Origin: Roseburia sp.
GTDB taxonomy: Bacteria > Bacillota > Clostridia > Lachnospirales > Lachnospiraceae
Assembly: GCA_023664265.1 (NCBI GenBank)
Contig: JAMPFV010000006.1
Coordinates: 1-64,000 of the forward strand
Reading direction: 5' to 3'
DNA: 64,000 bases
The position numbers and the translations under genes are program-made. A model generated the notes under the pieces. That model was given only the letters and a program-made list of their open reading frames with translations, was not told the DNA's origin and did not search any database. Below are positions 32,968 to 40,801 of the stretch, piece after piece (position 1 is the first letter of the stretch; the number at the start of each line of letters is the position of its first letter).

Positions 32968-33649
32968 AGGAACCTCCCATTTTTAATATCTCATCAAAAA
33001 ACCGTCCCTCACGGCGGTATTTTCGGCAAATCTCATCCGCCATTGCAATTCCCTTGGAACGGTTCCGTTCACTTTCCCGCTTCAATTCAAAGCGATTGTT
33101 GTCAGAAAGCTCCTGCTCCTCGAGAATTTTTATTTTTCGACAGGCCTTCTCCGTCAAAGCCGCATACTGTCTGCCAAGCTCTAATGCCGAAAGACTGTTA
33201 ATCAACGCAAGATCCGTAATCTCCCCATTAAAAAAGCGGTCAAGCACAACAAACATTCTATCGTTTGCAATAGGGCCGATAATCATATCACGACCGCTGC
33301 TAATCTTCGCAAGCCTATCACAAATTTGTGAATTTTTCACAGCCGCCATTTTACCGCGATTATACGCGATTAACAACGCCCAATCCAATCCCGCGCCTGT
33401 ATCAAGAACCTTGAGCTCTGATAAATCCACGCTTAACGTATAGATTTTAGCCTTTGGATAATTACAGATTAAAGTAAGCGGCTGCATTCGATTCGTTCCC
33501 ATATAAAAGCCTCTGCCAAAGTCGCAGTGCGCTCGGCTCACGGGCGCAACAGCTCCGCAAATCCCCGATTTAGATCCATGGTACAGCGTCACGGTCTCAT
33601 TGGCATTGACAATATGCATCGCTTCTTTTTCCGTTTCGGGCTTTTCCAT
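32948..33649 (-). CDS. DUF3990 protein, ADP-ribosyltransferase-like
   Basis: 233 residues. The N-terminal domain has the DUF3990 signatures VTLYHGSKSGI (about 20-30) and DFGRGFYMGTN (about 43-53). These resemble the NAD-binding core of ADP-ribosyltransferase folds. The C-terminal third is a charged helical region. No signal peptide. GAGGAGG lies 6 bp before the ATG. The function is unproven; some ART-fold relatives are toxins or modify nucleic acid. The overlapping downstream gene is the likely partner. Confidence 0.75.
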   Translation of the reverse strand: MEKPETEKEAMHIVNANETVTLYHGSKSGICGAVAPVSRAHCDFGRGFYMGTNRMQPLTLICNYPKAKIYTLSVDLSELKVLDTGAGLDWALLIAYNRGKMAAVKNSQICDRLAKISSGRDMIIGPIANDRMFVVLDRFFNGEITDLALINSLSALELGRQYAALTEKACRKIKILEEQELSDNNRFELKRESERNRSKGIAMADEICRKYRREGRFFDEILKMGGSYGSFDT

Positions 33650-33661
33650 GCGAACCTCCTC

Positions 33662-34642
33662 TTATATGCCGCTCTCCAAAAACACAAACACCGCCTCCCA
33701 ATAGTCCGTGACTACACGCCCGTCCGCGCAATTGCAGACCTCATGCTTTGTCCCCGCCGGCCGCACTATGCGCGCCGCCACGCCCCTGTCGCAGAGCTTC
33801 TGAATAAACCAATCCTGCTCCGGCTTGCATACAAAGCTGTCGGATTCCGCCTGAAAAAGCAGCACAGGCGACGAAATCCGTTTCCACCCCTCCGTCCGCA
33901 GATAGCGGTTCAGCGCGCCCGCGCTCCTCAGCCACCCATAGGAGGCCGCGCTCGTCTGATACAGCGGCTCCGCGGCCCGACGCTCCTGATAAAGGGTAAA
34001 CCGCGCGCACGAGGTGGAGGCGCTGTCCTCATAGCGCTCCATACCGCCGTAGGGCTTCTGTCCCATCACATAGCTTGTCCCCTTTCCCAACGCACAGCTT
34101 ACGCCCGCAATCAGCTTCGCCACAGGCCACGGGGCGGGATTCGTCAGCGGACGGAGCATCGGCGCGGACAGCACTAACCGTTCAAAGCGCTCAGGCGCCT
34201 CCGCCGCGGCCGCCAAGCCGATGCCCCCGCCCATCGAATGCGCATACAGGAAGAGCGGCAGCGCCTTGTTCTCCCGCTTCGCCGTTTCCGCAATAAACAG
34301 TAAATCCGCCGTATACCGCTTATAGGTGTCCACATGCACCAGCGACAAATCCTGCGTCAGGCGATAGCTGTGCCCGTGTCCGCAGTGCTCCATACAGTAC
34401 ACATGATACCCCTTCTGTAAAAAATAACAGATGCTTTCCTGATATTTCTCCGCGCTCTCGGTAAACCCGTGGGAAATCAAAACCACCCCGACAGGCGAAT
34501 CCGCCAGATACCGCATACAGAATATCCGCTTCCCCGCCTCGCGCTCCAGCCAGAGCTGCGTCTCGCGCGCCGCCAGATACGGCAGCACGCTCTGCGTCAT
34601 CGATTCCCTATAATTCTCTTCCGTCAAAATCAGTTCTCTCAC
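33662..34642 (-). CDS. Alpha/beta hydrolase (lysophospholipase / serine aminopeptidase S33 type)
   Basis: 326 residues, cytosolic. The oxyanion motif ISHGFTES (near 56) is followed by CMEHCGHGHSY, typical of monoacylglycerol-lipase-like proteins. The nucleophile elbow is AHSMGG (near 129), with an acid in FQAESDS (near 270) and His in GTKHEV (near 300). The first residue of the elbow is Ala where most have Gly. It overlaps the stop of the upstream sugar symporter gene by ATGA, so the hydrolase is coupled to transport. A carbohydrate or glycerol ester substrate is plausible but unproven. Confidence 0.88.
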   Translation of the reverse strand: MRELILTEENYRESMTQSVLPYLAARETQLWLEREAGKRIFCMRYLADSPVGVVLISHGFTESAEKYQESICYFLQKGYHVYCMEHCGHGHSYRLTQDLSLVHVDTYKRYTADLLFIAETAKRENKALPLFLYAHSMGGGIGLAAAAEAPERFERLVLSAPMLRPLTNPAPWPVAKLIAGVSCALGKGTSYVMGQKPYGGMERYEDSASTSCARFTLYQERRAAEPLYQTSAASYGWLRSAGALNRYLRTEGWKRISSPVLLFQAESDSFVCKPEQDWFIQKLCDRGVAARIVRPAGTKHEVCNCADGRVVTDYWEAVFVFLESGI

Positions 34643-36000
34643 GCCTTCTCCTCCTGAATAACGCTGTTAATCCGCCGCTCGTTATAGAAGGCAAACACAA
34701 TGCCGCCCACAAGGCAGAATCCCGCCGCGACAAAAGCCGCAATCCGATACCCCGTGCCGTCGCCTGCGCCAATCGTGGAAATCGCCGTGAAAATCAGCAT
34801 GGAAAGGCTCTGTCCCATCTTGAACGCAAACGTCCGCGCCGCATAGAACATCCCCTCCCGATTGCTCCCTGATACCTTCGCGTCGCTCTGTGCGATATCC
34901 GCAACCACCGCCTGCGGCAGGATCCCGAAAATCGCCATCGGAAGCGCCGCCACGACCGTCAGCACCACGCCCTGTACCGTCGCGGGAATAACCGCCATTT
35001 TCCCAAGAAAGCCCGTGTAAAAATACGCCGCGCAGAATACCGCAAACGCGAACAGAATCAGCTTTTTCTTACCCATGCGCACCGCAAGCTTGTTGATGGG
35101 AACATAGAACACCAGCGATAATGCCGTCATACCGACAAAATAAAGCGTCGTCATGGTCTCCGGCAGCCGCAGCAGGCTCGTCACGAAGAACGGAAGCCCC
35201 GTCTGGAACATTGTGATCGCAATCCAGTACAAAATATCCGAGCCGACGAACTTGCGAAATTCCCCGTTGCGAAAGGTTGCCGCAAGGGAGCGGAACGCCG
35301 TGTCCTCCGTCGGAACCGTGTTGACATAATCCTTTTCTCTGATGGTGAATACCGGCACCAGCATACAGACAAAAGCCACCGCCGCCATGCAGGTAAACGT
35401 CACGCGTATCGCGCCGACACGCCCAAAGGAGGGTACGAACGCGCCCCAAATCATCGGCGCCAGATACGCCACCGCAGTGCCCGCGATAAAGGTGAATGAA
35501 ATAACAGTTGATATGTTCAGCCGCTCCTGCTGCGTGTGCCCCAGCTCCGGTATCAGCGCATTGTAGGGTGTGCAGTACGCCGTGATGGACAGATAGTAGC
35601 ACATCACCATCAGAAACAGAAAGCCCGCGTTGATCCAGCTCGTCTCGGTTATCGGCGACCAGAATACCAGCACCGTTGACAGCGCCAGCGGCAGGGACGC
35701 CCATTTCAGGAACGGAATGCGCCGCCCCTGCTTTGACTTGCAGCGGTCAGACCACGAGGCTATCAACGGGTCCGTCACCGCGTCAAAAATCCTTCCAAAC
35801 GCCGTGATTGCGCCAATCACCGTAAAGATCCCCAAAACCACCAGCCCCTGCGGGATAAAGACTGTCTGTCCTTGGCTCACCGCCGTCTCGTCAGGCTGAT
35901 AGAAATACACCAGCCAGTTTGAAATAATCCCCGACAACAGCGCCCAGCCAAACTGCCCGACCGCAAAGAGCCAGATTTTTCCTGTTGAAAGCTTCTTCAT
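34639..36000 (-). CDS. GPH-family sugar:cation symporter (MelB-like)
   Basis: 453 residues with about twelve membrane helices. Family signatures include FDAVTDPLIASWSDRCKSKQGRRIPFLKWASLPLA (about 75-110), containing the conserved Asp residues that couple sodium or proton to sugar uptake, and the loop-6 region near residue 205. It imports glycosides, pentosides or hexuronides; the substrate cannot be read from the sequence. AGGAGA lies about 6 bp before the ATG. The downstream hydrolase overlaps by 4 nt. No glycosidase gene is adjacent. Confidence 0.9.
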   Translation of the reverse strand: MKKLSTGKIWLFAVGQFGWALLSGIISNWLVYFYQPDETAVSQGQTVFIPQGLVVLGIFTVIGAITAFGRIFDAVTDPLIASWSDRCKSKQGRRIPFLKWASLPLALSTVLVFWSPITETSWINAGFLFLMVMCYYLSITAYCTPYNALIPELGHTQQERLNISTVISFTFIAGTAVAYLAPMIWGAFVPSFGRVGAIRVTFTCMAAVAFVCMLVPVFTIREKDYVNTVPTEDTAFRSLAATFRNGEFRKFVGSDILYWIAITMFQTGLPFFVTSLLRLPETMTTLYFVGMTALSLVFYVPINKLAVRMGKKKLILFAFAVFCAAYFYTGFLGKMAVIPATVQGVVLTVVAALPMAIFGILPQAVVADIAQSDAKVSGSNREGMFYAARTFAFKMGQSLSMLIFTAISTIGAGDGTGYRIAAFVAAGFCLVGGIVFAFYNERRINSVIQEEKA

Positions 36001-36127
36001 TTCTCTCTCTCCTTTTCATGAAAATCTTTGAGTAAATCGTATCACAAAAAAGAGATTTTATCAATTATTCCGTGCAAGGTCATCAGAAGCGTTCAAAAGA
36101 AAGACGGCCTTTCACACCCCCTTTTTA

Positions 36128-36979
36128 TCATAGGCGGATATCGACAGGGGCATAACGCCCTCGCGCAGGCAGGAAAGCCGCTTCAGCCTCCGACGCTCTC
36201 CTGTCAGCCGTTCCACCTGACGCGGATACGCGCTGTTTTGCTTTATCCTGCGCCGCGTTGCCTGCCGATACCGTATTTTCAGTCTGCGCATTGCTCCGCG
36301 CCGTACTGCCTGCCGATACCGCATTTTCGGCCTGTGCATTGTTCCGCGCGGTATTTCCCGTCTGCAAATCGTCCTCCGCCGTGCTCTCTGCCTGCTCCGC
36401 ATCCTTTATTTCCCGATTCGCATCCCTCAGGGTATCCATCTGCGCTGAGGTGGCTGCCTGCGCCTTTTGCTCTGCCTCGGCAAGCTCCTCCTGCTTCGCC
36501 TCCAAAACCTTGCCGTCCTCCCGCTTTATCTCCGCTTTGAGGACACCCACACGTCCTTCCATTCGCGCCGCGACTCCTTCTTGGATCTTCGCCTGCTTTA
36601 TCGAGGAGTCCGCCGACATCATCGCGCTCATGCCCGCCGTGGAAAGCCCCGCCGCCTGTCGGCTTGTACCGTCCGCCTCTACCCCTTCACTCCTGTCCGT
36701 TCGCTCCTGTGCAGAAGAGGCCTTCTGCTGCTTTTCCCTGCGCAGCTCTATCTGGCGCTGACGCAGTTGATTGTTCAAATCGCTGATTTGCTGCTGAAGC
36801 TCCTGACGCTTCTTCAGCTTTTCCTCCATGCCGATATCCTTGTCGGCAGAAAGCTCCTGAAGCTCACGCTGCAGATTCGCGATCTCCTTCTGAAGCCCTT
36901 TGCTCACGGGGTCTGACGCCTGATTCATCCCCATTTGTCCCGCCTGCATTGCCGAACCGTTTACACTGTTGATCTTCAT
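36128..36979 (-). CDS. FlxA-like coiled-coil protein
   Basis: 283 residues, no signal peptide or membrane helix. The N-terminal part (MKINSVNGSAMQAGQMGMNQ, then a long coiled coil LQKEIANLQRELQELSADKDIGMEEKLKKRQELQQQISDLNNQLRQ) matches the FlxA-like family. A second coiled coil lies near 120-185. The C-terminal third is low-complexity Ala/Asn/Thr with near-tandem 16-residue units (AENAVSAGSTARSNAQ, TENTVSAGNAAQDKAK). FlxA is a flagellar-regulon protein in E. coli without clear function. GGGGGA lies before the ATG, at the end of dispersed element copy B. Confidence 0.75.
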   Translation of the reverse strand: MKINSVNGSAMQAGQMGMNQASDPVSKGLQKEIANLQRELQELSADKDIGMEEKLKKRQELQQQISDLNNQLRQRQIELRREKQQKASSAQERTDRSEGVEADGTSRQAAGLSTAGMSAMMSADSSIKQAKIQEGVAARMEGRVGVLKAEIKREDGKVLEAKQEELAEAEQKAQAATSAQMDTLRDANREIKDAEQAESTAEDDLQTGNTARNNAQAENAVSAGSTARSNAQTENTVSAGNAAQDKAKQRVSASGGTADRRASEAEAAFLPARGRYAPVDIRL

Positions 36980-36988
36980 TTTAATCCC

Positions 36989-37115
36989 CCATTTCTAAGC
37001 GACTTGTCACGAAGAGGCGACGAGAGATTTTTCTCGTCTGCCATCAAGGCTATTTGTTTTCGCTCAGAAACAAATAGCCGATTGAAAAATAAAACTACCG
37101 AACTTATTTTTCAAT
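36989..37115 (-). repeat. Dispersed multi-hairpin element, copy B
   Basis: About 127 bp, near-identical to 26897-27020 in its core. It has the same GGCTATTTGTTT/AAACAAATAGCC stem and a stem GATTGAAAAATAA with its complement at the distal end. It lies between the LytTR kinase gene and the FlxA-like gene and again ends at a ribosome binding site. Confidence 0.9.
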
Positions 37116-37189
37116 CTATGCTTCGGATTAAAAAACGGCGAACTGAACCGCTATGTTGTGGAGAACCCTTTTTTTGTTGTGAACGCAGT

Positions 37190-38563
37190 TTATTTCATCA
37201 TCAACATAACACAGAGCGCAAATTCCCCCTCGCTCTGCGTTATGCGGATATCGCCGTGATAGCGCCGCGCCACCTTGCGAATATTCACAAGCCCGAAACC
37301 GTGCCCGCTGCCCGTCTTGTCCGTCAGCGGCAGACCGCTCTCTTCATCGATACACCGCATCCCGTTCATGCTGTTTCTCACCTCTATCATGTACGCATTC
37401 CCTTTCCGCCAAGAAGCCACAGAGACATAGGCCGCCTCGCACGTCTGCGCCGCCTCGATCGCATTGTTCAGTGCATTGCTCAGTATTATGCTGACGTCAA
37501 AGACATCCGGTCCCGTGTCCTGCGGATAGGTGAAGGCCTGTCGGAAGGCAATCCCCTTTTCGGCGGCCTCCTTACTTTTTTCGCTTAAAATAACATCTGT
37601 AACGGTATTTCCGCTCCTAATCTCCTCAAACGTCTCGTCAACCCGATTGCGCAGCTTCTCCAGATACGCCTTTGCCTCCCCGCTCTGCCCGTACAGCTTT
37701 TCCAGAACCATCACATGATTTCCCATGTCATGCTTGAGACTGCGGATATCAAGGTACAGTCTGTCCAGCTCGCGGATATGCCGCATGATGTCCTCCGTCT
37801 GCCTTGAGAGCACCGCGTTCTCCTTTTCCTTCTCCTGCTGCTCCCGAAGCTGCTGATACAGGATAATCACCACCAGCACTGACGCAAAACAAATCCCCAG
37901 ATACCCCGCCCTAATCCCATCATAGCGCGAATGGATGGTCTCAACGCGGCCGCTCGCCTCCACATACGCATTATAAAAGAAATCAATCAGGATATATCCT
38001 GCCACCGCGGCCACGGACGGCGCGAGCATCATCAACAGCTCTCTCGCCGTCATATCTGCGCCTTTACAGCGATACACCCGATGTATCACCCGAATCAGCA
38101 GGTCGATTGCCAAGCAGTCCAGCAGGATAAGCAGCAGCTCCATCAAGATAAACAGCGCAAATGACAGGTACGGCCGATTCATCATTTCAGGCCGCAGCAG
38201 AAGCCGGTCATACAGCGCACTCCACGGCAGCAAAACAATCCCCCACGCAATCATCTTCACCATACTGTACAGGACCGCGAGGAAAACCTTCTGCCGCAGG
38301 CGGTGTCTGTCAATTGCATACATCGCAAGAAACGCCGCGCCCGCACCGATTACAGAGACCGTCATACCCCCCAGCTCCCAAGGGACGAACTTGCAGACCA
38401 GTATGACAGCGGTGTACACGATGCCAATCACCGCCGTGTGTCTGCCCTGCGCCGGAAACGGACGCACAAAGCGCACGAGGAGCGCCCCATTCGCCGCAAT
38501 CCTCAGCACACTGCTCATATTCCCCACTATATCCCAATATAATTCCCAGTCCGTCATGTGCAC
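37190..38563 (-). CDS. Agr-type membrane histidine kinase (GHKL ATPase)
   Basis: 457 residues. Six to seven membrane helices fill about 15-245. A short dimerisation segment follows with the phospho-accepting His in SLKHDMGNH (near 272), then the GHKL ATPase with NALNNAIEA (N box) and GHGFGLVNIRKV (G box). This architecture is typical of AgrC-like sensors of peptide signals that work with LytTR regulators. It overlaps the response-regulator gene by 10 bp (38554-38563). No agrB or agrD gene is visible, but a 15-codon ORF lies before the regulator gene. Confidence 0.92.
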   Translation of the reverse strand: MHMTDWELYWDIVGNMSSVLRIAANGALLVRFVRPFPAQGRHTAVIGIVYTAVILVCKFVPWELGGMTVSVIGAGAAFLAMYAIDRHRLRQKVFLAVLYSMVKMIAWGIVLLPWSALYDRLLLRPEMMNRPYLSFALFILMELLLILLDCLAIDLLIRVIHRVYRCKGADMTARELLMMLAPSVAAVAGYILIDFFYNAYVEASGRVETIHSRYDGIRAGYLGICFASVLVVIILYQQLREQQEKEKENAVLSRQTEDIMRHIRELDRLYLDIRSLKHDMGNHVMVLEKLYGQSGEAKAYLEKLRNRVDETFEEIRSGNTVTDVILSEKSKEAAEKGIAFRQAFTYPQDTGPDVFDVSIILSNALNNAIEAAQTCEAAYVSVASWRKGNAYMIEVRNSMNGMRCIDEESGLPLTDKTGSGHGFGLVNIRKVARRYHGDIRITQSEGEFALCVMLMMK

Positions 38564-39270
38564 GGCTCCCCTCCCATCCTTTGATTGTACAGCAGATACC
38601 GCCTGACAAACTCTGAATACCGCTTCTTTGCCATCAGCGCCATTCCCTTCTCCAGATAAATCGCGGAGGCGTCGTATTTTATCACATATTGAAAATGCAC
38701 CAGATACGCGCGGTGCGGCCTGAAAAAATCCTCCCCCAGCTCCCGCTCCAAATCCGACAGCTTCCCATAATACTCGATTTCTCTGTCCGTGCAGTGTATC
38801 ATTACCTTGCGGTTAAAAACCTCCGCATACACAATATCCCGCAGTAATATCCGCGTGTGCACACTGCCCGATTTGACAAGCAGGCTCCTCTCCTCCTGCC
38901 GTCTGCTGCTTTGCTCCCGATACTGCGCCATCGCGCGAAGCAGCACCTGTGCAAATCGTTCCTCGCCAAACGGCTTCACCAGATAGTGAAACGCGCCCAC
39001 ATCAAAAGCTTCAAACACATACTCCTCCAGCGCCGTCACAAAAATCAAAATCGTGTCCCGCGACCGCTCCCGCAGTCTTTTCGCCGTATCCATGCCGTCC
39101 TGCTCCGGCATCCGAATATCCAACAGCAAAATATCGGGGGCGGCTTGCGCCTCCAGCAAAGCCTTCCCTGACGCATAGACGCAAATCTCAGCCGACGGAC
39201 AGACCTTCCCCGCCCTGTCCGCGAGCAGCTCTCTGATTGCTTCGTTGTCATCACATATCGCTATCCGCAT
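38554..39270 (-). CDS. LytTR-family response regulator
   Basis: 238 residues. The receiver (1-120) has D8-D9-N, phospho-Asp in LLLDIRMP (near 54), Thr in FVTAL and Lys in LVKPFG. The LytTR DNA-binding domain spans about 130-232 (VYAEVFNRKVMIHC, FFRPHRAYLVH). Such regulators bind two direct repeats about two helical turns apart upstream of target genes. GGAGG lies 5 bp before the ATG. It is co-transcribed with the downstream kinase. Confidence 0.95.
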   Translation of the reverse strand: MRIAICDDNEAIRELLADRAGKVCPSAEICVYASGKALLEAQAAPDILLLDIRMPEQDGMDTAKRLRERSRDTILIFVTALEEYVFEAFDVGAFHYLVKPFGEERFAQVLLRAMAQYREQSSRRQEERSLLVKSGSVHTRILLRDIVYAEVFNRKVMIHCTDREIEYYGKLSDLERELGEDFFRPHRAYLVHFQYVIKYDASAIYLEKGMALMAKKRYSEFVRRYLLYNQRMGGEPCT

Positions 39271-39300
39271 GGCTCCTCCATATTTAAGATTTTGGTTATT

Positions 39301-39348
39301 TTATCCTGCCCCTCTTTGTTCCTTTTCAAAACATGCGTTGTACCGCAT
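39301..39348 (-). CDS. Candidate 15-residue peptide upstream of the LytTR system
   Basis: Encodes MRYNACFEKEQRGAG. Its AGGAGG with 6-nt spacing is as good as any in the window, and it lies 30 bp before the LytTR regulator gene on the same strand. It contains one Cys. It could be a leader peptide or signal precursor, but it is so short that chance is possible. An overlapping 27-codon frame (39326-39409) has a weaker site. Confidence 0.3.
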   Translation of the reverse strand: MRYNACFEKEQRGAG

Positions 39349-39502
39349 TGTATTCCTCCTGTGTAACAGCTCCGCCATGCCCCTTCATAAGTCGTTCCGC
39401 ACCGTCCATTATCCATTCCGCATGGCTGAACCGCTGCAATCCTATCCTATCATATTCTGCCGCTTCCAAGAAGAAAATGTTGTAAAATGAGGGGTTTTTG
39501 TT

Positions 39503-39533
39503 GTAAAAAAATCGTCGCTCGGCAGCGACGATT
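39503..39533 (-). terminator. Terminator downstream of the YigZ-family gene
   Basis: A 10-bp stem AATCGTCGCT / AGCGACGATT (39510-39533) with a short loop is followed on the minus strand by seven T. Confidence 0.8.
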
Positions 39534-39535
39534 AA

Positions 39536-39760
39536 GAGAATGCGAAGCGTTCAAAAAACGCTTTGCATTCTCCTTGAATACTTCACGCTATCGCAATTTC
39601 TTTCCTAAATGATATACTTTTGACGCAATTTTCCTTGCCGATTAAACGCAAGCTCAGCGGCTTGCGTTCAAAGAATTTACAGCGCTTGCGTTGCGGGCGT
39701 CGCAATTTTTTTCCTAACAGTCGCTACGATTGTCGCAATTTCCTGTAGAAAAGGCGCCGC
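39536..39760. repeat. Cluster of inverted repeats between LytTR regulator and YigZ genes
   Basis: Holds a stem of GAGAATGC and AAGCGTT with their complements (39536-39572), a REP-like hairpin AACGCAAGC/GCTTGCGTT (39645-39668), and several copies of TCGCAATTT followed by CCT. A CTACGATTGTCGCAATTTCC motif near 39724 recurs at 40647-40669. I see no convincing gene other than the 15-codon ORF in 39271-39763. Confidence 0.8.
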
Positions 39761-39763
39761 TTC

Positions 39764-40423
39764 TCAAGCAAAATACCCCCTCTCCATCTCCTCCAACACC
39801 GCCTGCGCGCTTGTAAGCTCGGTCAGCTCCTTGCAGAAACTATCATATTCTTCTATTGGAATAACAATTGTTATATTTACTTTTTCCGCATACACACTAT
39901 CCACAATCCGTATCTGCTTCCCCGCAAGCCAATGCTGAAGCTTCCCCACACTGTTATAGTCCGCTCCAATCCGAAGCTTCACGCAGAACTGCTGCCGCAT
40001 CGTCTCGCAGTCCTCCAAGGCCATCTTGAGCACCCCCGAATAGGCGCGCACCAGACCGCCCGTGCCCAGAAGCGTCCCTCCAAAATACCGCGTGACAACC
40101 GCCGCGATATTCCTGATTTCACTGCCAAGCAGTACCTCCAGCATCGGCCGCCCTGCCGTGCCGCTCGGTTCCCCGTCGTCGCTGCTCCGCGTGAGCTGCG
40201 CCCTGCTTCCTATCACGAAGGCCGAGCAGTTGTGCCGCGCGTCATAATATTTCTTCTTCATCTCTTCTATGAAGGCCACCGCCTCTTCCTCGCTCGCGAC
40301 AGGGCGCACCGTGGCGATAAAGCGCGACTTTTTCTCCACAAGCTCTGCCGTCGCCCCTTTCGTAAGCAGGATAAAGTTCTCATATTCCGCATGCTCCATG
40401 ACAATCCTCATTTCCGCGCACAT
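39764..40423 (-). CDS. YigZ/IMPACT-family protein (UPF0029)
   Basis: 219 residues from the chosen ATG. The N-terminal UPF0029 domain has the conserved KKSRFIATVRPV, YYDARHNCSAFVIG, SSDDGEPSGTAGRPMLEVL and VVTRYFGGTLLGTGGLVRAYS. The C-terminal DUF1949 domain follows. Eukaryotic IMPACT regulates the Gcn2 kinase; bacterial YigZ binds nucleic acid in structural studies, function unsettled. A GTG at 40435 and ATGs at 40411 and 40399 are alternative starts; I chose 40423 because AGGTGG lies 8 bp upstream. Repeat-rich spacers flank it on both sides. Confidence 0.88.
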   Translation of the reverse strand: MCAEMRIVMEHAEYENFILLTKGATAELVEKKSRFIATVRPVASEEEAVAFIEEMKKKYYDARHNCSAFVIGSRAQLTRSSDDGEPSGTAGRPMLEVLLGSEIRNIAAVVTRYFGGTLLGTGGLVRAYSGVLKMALEDCETMRQQFCVKLRIGADYNSVGKLQHWLAGKQIRIVDSVYAEKVNITIVIPIEEYDSFCKELTELTSAQAVLEEMERGYFA

Positions 40424-40516
40424 TCCCTGTGCCACCTTTTTCCGCTTTTGCAGTCAATCCGTTTTGCTTCATCTTAACACATTCCTGCATAAAAAGTAAG
40501 AGCTTTGCCTAGAATA

Positions 40517-40680
40517 AACGCAAGCCCGGCGGCTTGCGTTCAAAGAATTTATAACGTAAACGTCATAAATTCTTTCCTAACCATCACTACGGTTGTCGCA
40601 ATCAGCTATGCCGGTATATTCGCAACCCCAGCGGCTTGCGTTATTATCACTACGACTGTCGCAATTTCCTGTGCAATATA
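40517..40680. repeat. REP-like repeat cluster upstream of the PBP1A gene
   Basis: Contains AACGCAAGCC/GGCTTGCGTT (40517-40540), AAAGAATTTAT/ATAAATTCTTT (40542-40575), a degenerate copy at 40621-40642, and two copies of TCACTACG-GTCGCAAT. It shares order and sequence with the cluster at 39640-39745 on the other side of the YigZ gene; another copy of the hairpin is at 44463-44486. The rest of 40424-40801 shows only the PBP promoter. Confidence 0.8.
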
Positions 40681-40724
40681 GGCACAAGCCCGGCAGCCGC
40701 AGTTTTCCATCGCGCAAAAAAAAC

Positions 40725-40753
40725 TTTATTTATACGCGCTAATTTGTTATAAT
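40725..40753 (+). promoter_or_regulatory. Promoter of the PBP1A gene
   Basis: -10 TATAAT (40748-40753) is consensus. The -35 at 17-bp spacing is weak (TTTATT, 40725-40730). Confidence 0.5.
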
Positions 40754-40801
40754 AGGTAGATAGCGTAAAAGCATTATGTTTTTCAGACCGGAGGTGACTC
40801 T

